A stretch of DNA of 64,000 nucleotides from Deltaproteobacteria bacterium (GTDB lineage Bacteria; Desulfobacterota; Desulfomonilia; Desulfomonilales; Desulfomonilaceae). The notes under the pieces were generated by a model. That model worked only from the letters and a program-made list of their open reading frames with translations. It did no database searches and was not told the origin of the DNA. The stretch covers positions 50,226 through 114,225 of the forward strand of contig VGSG01000004.1 in NCBI GenBank assembly GCA_016875095.1, in the 5' to 3' direction. Within the stretch, counting starts at the first letter, position 1. Each line of letters starts with the position of its first letter. Made by a program: the position numbers and the translations under genes. Positions 16,542-24,072 of the stretch are shown here, piece after piece.

Positions 16542-16870
16542 TCTTCCCGTTCAGGGACACACTGCGGCCATGCTCTTCATCCCGGCGGAAGCGGATGTCC
16601 GGAGGAATTGAGAATACCGGATTCGGCTTTTCGCCTGGATGACCGCAACGGCGCCGAGTATTCCCGATCGGGGAGCTACCGGAAGGGATCGATGGAAAGA
16701 CAGGGGGGCGCAATTCATTGCGCCGCAAGACAGGCGCGGTCAATCACGCGCCGACAGCTTCCCGGCCTCTGTCCCAAAAGGTGGATTTAGGGATATTGAG
16801 AGAGTAGAGTATTTGCCATAATTCTGCTTCTAAGAACGCGCGTTCATATTGGACTCCCCAGCCGGCCAGA

Positions 16871-16991
16871 AATGCCGGTTTTCCACTTCTGATGCGGCAT
16901 AACTAGACCCAGCCTCTATTTTTGCTTGACATAAAAACCTGAGCTGGTAAGGTGCGGGGCTTCTACCCGCCCGCCTGTGAAAACCGGCATT
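16871..16991 (+). repeat. Perfect 13-bp inverted repeat with 95-base loop
   Basis: AATGCCGGTTTTC (16871-16883) is exactly complementary to GAAAACCGGCATT (16979-16991), and pairing continues by two more bases after a one-base bulge. The enclosed 95 bases are partly GC-rich (GCGGGGCTTCTACCCGC can form an inner hairpin). It ends about 160 bp before the lipoprotein start. It could be the closing stem of a structured RNA or the footprint of a small mobile element. Confidence 0.5.
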
Positions 16992-17149
16992 GGATTTCGA
17001 TCTCGTCACGGCCGGTCTTTGAGGTGGAACGGGGGGGACACGGGTTGCCAGCCCGGCTGATAAGAAACTGAGACGAGCGAAAATGGAACAGACTGGAGAT
17101 CACATGGCAGCGTGGGTAAATTCTCTATCCGGAGTTGAAAACGCGAAAC

Positions 17150-17818
17150 ATGAAACGGCTACTGCTGGTGATTCTCGTATTGGCGGCCTGTTGGCAGGCC
17201 GAGGCGCGAACAGTGGAAGAGCACATCTTGGCGCGATACGCCATGGTGCTGGACAAGCTAAGAACAAGGGGGTTCGACGGACCCTTCGGAGAACAGGTGG
17301 CTCGATTCGCCATGATGAGGCAGCTCGTTGAGGACGGCCTCAATCGCGGGCACTCGGTGAGCATCGTGGGAATGGTCCCCGGCGGCATGAACAAAGAAAT
17401 CATGAGTCATCTAGGGTTGGCGTTAGGGCAAACAAATCATAACGACCTAACCCTTAAGACGGTTGGCGCTCACGACGGTCAACGGTCCTACGCCATTTAC
17501 GGGCCCCGGGCGGATGTGGCCTCCACCGTAGCCATAGCGCTCCTGTGGGACAAATATGTCCACGAGCTGCCCTGTTTCAAGAAGGATGAGATACGAGCGT
17601 GGAACCAGTCCAAGGTGATCTCCCAAAAACTTGCCAAGCGTGAGGCCACTGAGGACGCGGCGCTGATCTTTCGGACCGGCGTGGCGGAGGATGGCAAGAA
17701 GGTCCTGGAGAAGGCAAACCGGTTGTATAGTCCCACCGCGGCCGGACACATTCAGCGGATGGTGCGCGACATGGAACCTATCTTTGAACTGGTGACCCCT
17801 CCTGCTCGAATTCCTTAG
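17150..17818 (+). CDS. Putative exported lipoprotein of unknown function
   Basis: A 222-residue protein that I do not recognise. The N-terminus (Lys-Arg, then a Leu/Val-rich core, then LAAC) fits a lipoprotein signal with the lipidated Cys at residue 14; signal peptidase I cleavage after AEA is an alternative. The mature part is soluble and helix-rich with a glycine-rich central segment (SIVGMVPGGMNKEIMSH). ATG 17150 gives the cleanest signal; a TTG at 17135 in the same frame directly follows CCGGAG and is possible. It stands alone with a long upstream leader. Confidence 0.7.
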   Translation: MKRLLLVILVLAACWQAEARTVEEHILARYAMVLDKLRTRGFDGPFGEQVARFAMMRQLVEDGLNRGHSVSIVGMVPGGMNKEIMSHLGLALGQTNHNDLTLKTVGAHDGQRSYAIYGPRADVASTVAIALLWDKYVHELPCFKKDEIRAWNQSKVISQKLAKREATEDAALIFRTGVAEDGKKVLEKANRLYSPTAAGHIQRMVRDMEPIFELVTPPARIP

Positions 17819-17935
17819 TTCCTACCTTCCGTGCCTGAGAAGCTGTAAATCCGGCTCGCGGTTAAACAATGAATAGACCTCTGAATCAGACACGGACCTG
17901 CTAAAGCTCAGGTCCGCTCCTGATTTGGCAGGCCG

Positions 17936-18040
17936 CGTAGGATGTGGCGCCCCCACGGAACGCGGGGGAACCGCATCAATCGTGCCAAGACAGCGACCGA
18001 TGCGGTTCTCCCGCGAGACGCGGGATCACCGCATCCTACG
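17936..18040. repeat. Dispersed palindromic repeat, copy A
   Basis: An overall palindrome: GTAGGATG at the left end matches CATCCTAC at the right, inner arms AACCGCATC/GATGCGGTT form a perfect 9-bp stem around a 20-base loop, and C/G runs lie between. Its complement (TAGGATGCGGTGATCCCGC ... GAACCGCATC) closely matches 63402-63446 elsewhere in the window, so it is a repeat family rather than a single terminator. A separate 7-bp hairpin (GGACCTG/CAGGTCC) lies just before it at about 17894-17914. Confidence 0.7.
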
Positions 18041-18084
18041 GGCCCTGAACCCGACAACTATAGCGATTGCTCTTCCCGCGGGGA

Positions 18085-18555
18085 TCAGGGGTAATATGCG
18101 CCGTGGTGGCGTTCCTTTTCTTCAGGAACAAGGGAGGGGACGTCGTGTTCGGAGTTGATACGTTCATCGGGCTCATCGCGTTTAAGTATCTTCTTGAGGC
18201 TCCCCAGGGCCGCGGCTCTACGCGTCCCGTGCGCGCGTTCTTCTCGAGGGGGAATCGGTTTACCCGTCATTTCGCCGTATATGGCGTTGAGTATTTCTTG
18301 GAGGCTGTTGAAGACGGTCTGCACTATAGCCGGGTCAAGATCCAGATCCCCAGAGGGAGTGCGCCCCTTCTCGACGGTGTCTTCCGTGATATTGTAGGCC
18401 GCAATGACGCTGCGTAGGATGTTGCGCTTGTGGTGAAGCTCACGCCACGCGATCCACGAGGCGAAGAACGAGATCATCCCGAACAGGACACACATCACAA
18501 AAATGATCACGTTGAAATACTTGATGGTGATGTCGAGAAGATTCATACCTTCCAT
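18085..18555 (-). CDS. Small membrane-anchored hypothetical protein
   Basis: A 156-residue protein with one transmembrane helix (about residues 10-36, rich in Phe, Ile, Val and Met) followed by a charged cytoplasmic region that ends in a basic/acidic tail (HDVPSLVPEEKERHH). No family recognised. GGGGAGGA about 9 bases before the ATG is a strong ribosome binding site and supports the start. It is followed downstream by the palindromic repeat and faces the lipoprotein gene convergently. Confidence 0.7.
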   Translation of the reverse strand: MEGMNLLDITIKYFNVIIFVMCVLFGMISFFASWIAWRELHHKRNILRSVIAAYNITEDTVEKGRTPSGDLDLDPAIVQTVFNSLQEILNAIYGEMTGKPIPPREERAHGTRRAAALGSLKKILKRDEPDERINSEHDVPSLVPEEKERHHGAYYP

Positions 18556-18730
18556 GAGCGATTCCTCCCCGTCGCGACGCGCGGCGCGAATCCCGTCATT
18601 ATCGGGAAACCACCCCTACCAGGAACTCGGTTGAGCGTCAATGGAAATTGCGTTGAAAGGTAGCGCGAGAGCCGCGTTCAGGCGATTCCCGAACCCGCGA
18701 GATTTGATGTTCTGCGGTTGCAGGAACGGA

Positions 18731-19162
18731 CTATTTCTGCTGCTCTTTTATCTTCCGGATCTCCTCGGCCAGGAAAGTTTTGAATGAGTCATCAGGGTTC
18801 ATCAACGCGGGCCATTCAGCGTCGAGACCCGAAGGCCGGATCTTGCAGATCCAGGCTTCACCATATGGGTCTTCGTTGATCTTTTCGGGTTCGTCTTCCA
18901 GCAGGGAGTTGACTTGCGCTATTTCACCCGACACCACCGCATAGATACGGCCGACCCATTTCCCGGATTCAATGGAGCCGAAAGGTCTCCCCTGCGAGAG
19001 GTCATCGCCCTCTTCCGGCAAATCCACAAAGGTTATCTCTCCGGCCTGCTTGGCGATGAATTCGCTGGCGCCCATGACCACCAGTTCTCCTTCACGCTTT
19101 GCCCAATAGTGGTTTCTTTCATACTTAAGATCGTCCGGGAAACGGTAACCCTCGTATTCCAT
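18731..19162 (-). CDS. Glycine cleavage H-like lipoyl protein
   Basis: A 143-residue protein of the GcvH family. It has the RNHYWAKREGE start, the strand ITFVDLPEEGD, and the lipoylation loop SIESGKWVGRIYAVVSGEI in which the target lysine is conserved. The DPYGEAWICKIRP segment and C-terminal helix also match. The GlyP and GlyT partners are not nearby, so it may be a stand-alone lipoyl carrier, as described for several sulfur-metabolising bacteria and anaerobes; that function is inference. AGGAGG lies before the ATG. Confidence 0.85.
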   Translation of the reverse strand: MEYEGYRFPDDLKYERNHYWAKREGELVVMGASEFIAKQAGEITFVDLPEEGDDLSQGRPFGSIESGKWVGRIYAVVSGEIAQVNSLLEDEPEKINEDPYGEAWICKIRPSGLDAEWPALMNPDDSFKTFLAEEIRKIKEQQK

Positions 19163-19525
19163 AGTAACCTCCTCACGAGCAACCGAAGCTCTCTGAAATG
19201 TTGAGCGAGCATGGCCGAATGGAGCTTTCGACGGCCTCGGGGAAACGGTCCGCCCACGGTGTCACGGCACAGAGACAACTGCCGAATCGAGCGGCAAAGT
19301 TGTACACTAAAACCTTAATCCGGGCAATTGATAGTTTCTTAGAGCGCATAGGAGTCCATCGCGCCTGAAAGGAGGCGTTCCGTGGGTGGGGTCCGGAAAT
19401 CCGTCTCGGAACGCGGGACCAGATTCCGGCTTCCGGAGGATTGACAAAAGGACCTGGAGGATCAGGAGCCAGGAACCGAGACCAACAAGACCGCGGGTTT
19501 GAAGAGGCCCCGATTCTTCCTTGCG
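19163..19525. other. Non-coding gap between gcvH-like and alcohol dehydrogenase genes
   Basis: About 360 bp with no supportable gene. It holds the promoter region of the GcvH-like gene and, in its right half, several short GC-rich inverted repeats (for example CGCCT/AGGCG near 19361-19377). No T-run terminator or recognised operator was seen. Confidence 0.4.
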
Positions 19526-20521
19526 TCAGGTCACGAGCGCAGCCGCGGCTCTGAGTTGGCTGGTCTTCATCATATGAAGCACTCGGTTCGCATCATCCAG
19601 CGCGAACCTCTCCACGACCGTCCGAACGGGAATCCGGGCTGCTTCCTGGAGCAGTTCCTCAGCGTCCTTTCTGGTGGTGTTTGCCACACTACGAACTGTG
19701 CGTTCTCCATAGATCAGGCCGTAGTCCATTTCCGGGATCCGCGTCATGGTGATTCCCGCCAGCGCGAGCGTGCCGCCTCTGTCCAGATGTCGCAGCGCCT
19801 CCGGAACCAGCGATCCGGCCGGCGCGAATATGATGGACGCGTCCATCAGCTCAGGAGGCTGATCATGAGAAGCTCCCACCCAGACGGCGCCCAGCTCACG
19901 GGCCACCGTTCGGTGGGTCTGGCTGCGAGTGAATACATGCACGCGGCAGCCTCTATGGACCGCAATCTGAATCACCACATGAGCCGAGTTGCCAAAACCG
20001 TACAATCCCAACTTGCCTCCCGGCTTTACCTCGCTCAGTCGCAGCGCCCGATAACCGATCACTCCGCCGCACAGGAGAGGTGTGGCCTCGATGTCAGAGA
20101 ATTGGGCAGGAATCGGGAACACGGAGGCCTCCGGAGCGATCATGTATTCGGCGTACCCGCCGTCCGCGTGATATCCGGTGAATCGGGCGCTAAGGCAAAG
20201 ATTCTCTCGCCCTCCTCGACACGCGGGACATTCGCCGCAACTTGAGTAGAACCACGTCACTCCCACCCGTTCGCCTCCTGCAAACCGCCTCGTTGCCGGC
20301 CCGGCTTTTTCAACCACGCCCACCACTTGGTGGCCCGGGGTCAACGGGAGCTTTGGGAGGATCAGGTCTCCTTCCACCGTGTGCAGGTCGGTGTGACACA
20401 CGCCGCAAGCCAGCGCCTTCAGGAGGATTTCTCCAGGGCCGGGATCGGGCACGGGGATGTCAACAGCTCTGAGGGGTCGTTTCTCAATGGGCGCTGTCTT
20501 GTCAAGGCGCATTGCCCGCAT
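19526..20521 (-). CDS. Zinc-dependent alcohol dehydrogenase family protein
   Basis: A 331-residue medium-chain dehydrogenase. The catalytic-zinc region CGVCHTDLH (residues 39-47) and the structural zinc site C95-x2-C98-x2-C101-x7-C109 are present; the NAD(P) motif is YGFGNSAH, a variant of GxGxxG. The usual PGHE is PGHQ. Overall it resembles the AdhP-like group that interconverts primary alcohols and aldehydes; the substrate is unknown. ATG 20521 is preceded by GGAGGG at a good distance. It is separated from the large repeat protein by about 100 bp and probably has its own promoter. Confidence 0.88.
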   Translation of the reverse strand: MRAMRLDKTAPIEKRPLRAVDIPVPDPGPGEILLKALACGVCHTDLHTVEGDLILPKLPLTPGHQVVGVVEKAGPATRRFAGGERVGVTWFYSSCGECPACRGGRENLCLSARFTGYHADGGYAEYMIAPEASVFPIPAQFSDIEATPLLCGGVIGYRALRLSEVKPGGKLGLYGFGNSAHVVIQIAVHRGCRVHVFTRSQTHRTVARELGAVWVGASHDQPPELMDASIIFAPAGSLVPEALRHLDRGGTLALAGITMTRIPEMDYGLIYGERTVRSVANTTRKDAEELLQEAARIPVRTVVERFALDDANRVLHMMKTSQLRAAAALVT

Positions 20522-20617
20522 GGACCGACCCTCCGAAGATCGGCGGTCTTCAGCCGCTTCGCGCACGGCGAGCCCCCGTGAAACGCTCGGCGAGTCGCTC
20601 GCGGACCTGGTGGATGC

Positions 20618-22543
20618 TTACTTGATTACTTCAGCGGCTAGTTGGCTCTTGTCCGTAAAGGTAACAGTAATCCGCAAGATGGAATTAGGATCCGCGAGCA
20701 TGCCGTTGTCCGCGGCGTACAAATAGAGTGTGCGCCGACCGGCGACCGGAATGTCGAGCGGACCGCCTTTCAGATTGACGAGGTTGTAGATCTTGGGATA
20801 GAGGGCCACTCCCAAGAACATGGCTGGAGGCTTGGGCTGGCTCGACCAGCGCGCCACACCGTCCGGTCCGCTTATCGCAATGGATGCGATCTTTTTTTCA
20901 GTTTCGCGTAGCTTGGCTATGAATGTTCCATCCAGGTACCCGTCTTTTCCCGGTTTGTTGGATTGATTGACGATGTCGGCTATGAAGCCTCTGAATTCAC
21001 AGGTCAACAACCCCTGCGCTTTTGTAAGATCGGTCGTCTGGGGCGCTACTGTGGGCGTGGTCGCCGGAGGACGGCGAATAAGCTGCTGGAAGGAAGACCC
21101 ATCCCCCATGTGCACAACCAGTCGCAAGTTCCCGCTCTCCTTCGCGAAATCCCCCGGATCCGCGGCATAGATGAGAAACTGCTCTCGCCCGTAGATCGGG
21201 ATATTGACCGAGCCATCCTGACGGTTGAGCAAAGATCGGGGCGCGCTCTGGTAGGCCACCCCCAGTCCCCAGGCTCCTGCCGTTGTGCCCGTAGTGCCCC
21301 AACGCTGGCCGGGATCGATGAGGTTCTGGATTTCGATCCCCCTGATCGTATTCCTTGGGGTGACCTCGATATCGAGGCCGAAGACCGCATCAGCAGCATT
21401 GTCAGGTTTCAGTCCCGGATGTTTTCCCACTGCGTCGGTGGATACAAATCCGAGCCAGGAGCCAAGGAAATTCACCTGGGCTTGTTCCGCGGGTTTGGTT
21501 TCGCTATCTTCTCGCTTCGGCGCGCCCTTTTTCACTGGACACCAAGCCACCTGGCCGTCACTGAACGTCACCGCGACCCGATAATTTGTCTTTCCTTCTT
21601 GAATGCTCCCATTGTCCGCAACGTACAGATTGAGATCGACCTTGTCCTTAACTTTTATTCGAACACTGCCCTCCTTCGAGTTTACCAGCCGGATCGGATC
21701 GGAAACGAGCGCAACGCCGACGGCGCCGTTCTTGGAACCCGGGACGGTATCCCACGCGGAGGGAGTTCCATCCACGTTCCTGATCTGGATTGCCACTATG
21801 TCGCGGTCTGTGGCCTCCACCGTGAGCACGAAAAGCCCGTCCGCTTTATCGTCTCCACCAATGGTTTTCCCCGGGTTCACGGCGTCATAGTCGGAGATAC
21901 CCTTGAGGAGCGCAGACATCCGCACCGGGAACGCCCCGGCCGCGGACGGTTCAGGTTCTTTTGCGCTCGTCGGCTCGGGTCGCACGGGGATCGTCGAAGC
22001 TGACCTATCCGAACGGGTAATCGTGACGGTATAGGTCCGGCTCCTGTCCTCAAAGTGGTCGTCGTCCGTGACGAAGAGGAGCAGGCTTCTGAATTCTCTT
22101 GGGTCGAGGTTGAGGGGCTTTCCGGTTTGATTCAAGAGCGCTGATGGGCGCCTGGCGTCCGCGATTCCCACGAACCCCGAGGAGGGACGCTTTGCTTTGG
22201 TGTTCCACACACCCTTGGGGCCTGCGGCAGTCCGTATTTCAATCTCGGTAATCTTTTGGCCCGCGGGAACTTCTTGAAAACTCAGGGCAAATACCGCGTC
22301 AGGTTTGCCGTCCGGATAAGCCTGATCCTTACCCACACGATCGGATTTCTTAATCCCAACCAAATAGGCTTCGGCTATCGCCGGAGACTGGGCGTGACTC
22401 ACCCCCGATGGCGCGGATACCATCCAGGCCGCCGCGAGCAGAAGTATTACCAAGAGAACAGAATCGGCTCGCAGAAAGAGCTTTCCTCCGACACAAACCG
22501 GATACAACTGAAACTCCTCTATCGCTGCGACATTATTAGACAA
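20618..22543 (-). CDS. Secreted protein with four tandem copies of an unrecognised domain
   Basis: A 641-residue exported protein: a hydrophobic signal segment (about 28-45, cleavage likely after HAQ) followed by four copies of a roughly 120-residue unit at about 57-185, 210-345, 365-500 and 525-641. Each unit has an opening G-x-D segment, a DG-D-xF/VFALxxE strand, an IxxIxIxNxDG strand, a W, a G(V/L)A(Y/L) strand, a LLN/LVN turn followed by G-(S/P)-(V/L)xIxV, an LxLYxADNG strand and a closing (V)xVTFxDxS strand. This suggests a beta-sandwich, possibly calcium-binding from the Asp-rich turns (inference). The start is TTG with a weak ribosome binding site. I know no family name. Confidence 0.8.
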   Translation of the reverse strand: MSNNVAAIEEFQLYPVCVGGKLFLRADSVLLVILLLAAAWMVSAPSGVSHAQSPAIAEAYLVGIKKSDRVGKDQAYPDGKPDAVFALSFQEVPAGQKITEIEIRTAAGPKGVWNTKAKRPSSGFVGIADARRPSALLNQTGKPLNLDPREFRSLLLFVTDDDHFEDRSRTYTVTITRSDRSASTIPVRPEPTSAKEPEPSAAGAFPVRMSALLKGISDYDAVNPGKTIGGDDKADGLFVLTVEATDRDIVAIQIRNVDGTPSAWDTVPGSKNGAVGVALVSDPIRLVNSKEGSVRIKVKDKVDLNLYVADNGSIQEGKTNYRVAVTFSDGQVAWCPVKKGAPKREDSETKPAEQAQVNFLGSWLGFVSTDAVGKHPGLKPDNAADAVFGLDIEVTPRNTIRGIEIQNLIDPGQRWGTTGTTAGAWGLGVAYQSAPRSLLNRQDGSVNIPIYGREQFLIYAADPGDFAKESGNLRLVVHMGDGSSFQQLIRRPPATTPTVAPQTTDLTKAQGLLTCEFRGFIADIVNQSNKPGKDGYLDGTFIAKLRETEKKIASIAISGPDGVARWSSQPKPPAMFLGVALYPKIYNLVNLKGGPLDIPVAGRRTLYLYAADNGMLADPNSILRITVTFTDKSQLAAEVIK

Positions 22544-23259
22544 CGTTCCGAAATGTCAACAAAAAGTTGGCATTGCGCCAAGAACGGCCGCTCTGTCCTC
22601 TCCTTGCCCAGACGTAAGGCCGCCAAAACTGACGGGAGTCATCCGAGAACTCCGCCATCTTGGAGCTGTCCCCGGCCGAAAGGGGCCAGGCCTTCTCCCT
22701 TGACCCGCGTGCGCCAAAAAAGACGAATCAGCCCACCATCGAGTTTTGTACCAGGCTAAATCCTGATGAGGCTTTTGTAAAGCATACTTCCGAGGGATTC
22801 CACGAATCCCGGGCGGTCAAGGCCGTCTGCGCTCTCTCATGGACCGGCGTCCCGCCCTACGGGGGCAAAAGGCCGTCCGTGCCAATGGGTAACCCTTGAG
22901 TTATCCGAGGGAAAATCCCCATGCCCGCGTTTAAGAAAGAGGGGATATGTAGCGCTTTCCCCCTTTTCTAAAGGGGGATACAGGGGGATTTTCGAAGCGA
23001 TAAAACCCCAGCGGCGCTCTTCTTTCGCCCAGCGTAACTGAATGCTTACGCCCATGAAGAGGTTTGTGTTGACAGCATCGCAAGCAGGAACCTAAAATCG
23101 CGCTTCTGCCCCATTCATGAAGCAATCGGCGTGAGGGACGCGAGTCAAAACCATACGAGTTCCTCGGCGTCGCTTCTCGCGCGGTAGGAAGATAGATGGC
23201 CGGAGGTGTGTTCGGGAGGCTGTCCCCACACGCCTCACCGGCGGGGAAGGAGCACGCTG
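22544..23259. other. 716-bp non-coding gap with CCCCCTTT palindrome
   Basis: No gene is supportable. At 22960-22980 the sequence CCCCCTTTTCTAAAGGGGG forms a hairpin followed by ATACAGGGGGATTTTCG, a layout shared by dispersed intergenic repeats in many proteobacterial genomes. Further left, GGCGTCCCGCCCTACGGGGG (about 22844-22865) is another GC-rich inverted segment. The right end supplies the leader of the MTA phosphorylase gene. Confidence 0.5.
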
Positions 23260-24045
23260 TTGATAAAAATCGGAATGATCGGAGGATCCGGTTTCGATGA
23301 TCCCGACTTCCTCACCGATGTGCGGACCGTCAAGAAGGGGACGCCATTCGGAGGGCTATCCGCAGACTTGATCGTAGGCAAGACACATGACGTGGAAATC
23401 GCCATCGTGCTCAGGCATGGCCGTCAACACCGCATCCGACCTTCCGCGGTGAACTATCGGGCCAACATCTGGGCCCTGAAAGATGAAGGCGTAACCCATA
23501 TCATCGCCACCACGGCCTGCGGATCGCTGCGAGAAGAGATCCGGCCCGGTCACCTAGTCTTTCCCGACCAGTTCATCGACTTCACCCGCGTGAGAAAGAG
23601 CACCTTTCACGAAGGAGATCAGGTCGTTCACATCTCCATGGCCGACCCGTTCTGCGACCGATTGAGGCAGATCCTTATTCAAACCGCGGAGGAAGAACAG
23701 GTCACTCACCATCCCACCGGCACGGTCATAACCATTGAAGGGCCGCGTTTTTCGACCAGGGCTGAAAGTAGAATGTTCCGCATCCTGGGCGGAGACATTG
23801 TGAATATGTCCACAGTTCCGGAGGTCGTCCTGGCCCGGGAGGCCGGCATCTGCTATGCGCTCGCCGCAATGAGCACGGACTACGACGCGTGGCACGAAAG
23901 TGAAGCCCCCGTCACCTGGGAAATGATCGCGACCACCATGCGGAAAAACGTGGAGAATGTGAAAAAAATATTCTTTAAGGCGCTTCCCAAAATAACCTAT
24001 GATATGTGCTCGTGTCGCACCGAGGTGGAATCCGCGATGGTCTGA
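23260..24045 (+). CDS. mtnP: S-methyl-5'-thioadenosine phosphorylase
   Basis: Splits methylthioadenosine with phosphate into adenine and methylthioribose-1-phosphate, clearing the by-product of polyamine synthesis or radical SAM chemistry. The protein (262 residues) has IGGSGFDDP at the start, the phosphate-binding RHGRQHRIRPSAVNYRAN, TACGSL, EGPRFSTRAE, NMSTVPEV and STDYDAWH. The Asp pair in that last motif fits 6-aminopurine substrates. The start is TTG at 23260, 6-8 bases after GGAAGG; a longer frame has no binding site. The adenine deaminase gene follows 27 bases later. Confidence 0.9.
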   Translation: MIKIGMIGGSGFDDPDFLTDVRTVKKGTPFGGLSADLIVGKTHDVEIAIVLRHGRQHRIRPSAVNYRANIWALKDEGVTHIIATTACGSLREEIRPGHLVFPDQFIDFTRVRKSTFHEGDQVVHISMADPFCDRLRQILIQTAEEEQVTHHPTGTVITIEGPRFSTRAESRMFRILGGDIVNMSTVPEVVLAREAGICYALAAMSTDYDAWHESEAPVTWEMIATTMRKNVENVKKIFFKALPKITYDMCSCRTEVESAMV

Positions 24046-24072
24046 AGCGGGTTCCGGAATGGAGGCGCTGAA

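Larger units (their letters stand above)
16505..17149. other. Long non-coding gap with structured leader candidate
   Basis: About 645 bp with no supportable gene. It begins with a stem-loop after the flavoprotein gene (16521-16541) and contains a 13-bp perfect inverted repeat (16871-16883 with 16979-16991). A TTGACA at 16926 lies inside the loop, but the matching -10 is poor (TAAGGT). GC-rich strings at 17029-17060 could fold further. The arrangement upstream of the lipoprotein gene is compatible with a long structured 5' leader, but no riboswitch class was recognised. Confidence 0.45.

Noticed and set aside
16926..16953. TTGACA as a promoter for the lipoprotein gene
   Set aside because: The spaced -10 candidate (TAAGGT) matches consensus at only three positions, and the motif lies inside the inverted repeat.
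20963..22003. 346-codon frame antisense to the four-repeat secreted protein
   Set aside because: No recognisable motif; the minus-strand frame has signal peptide and clear internal repeats.
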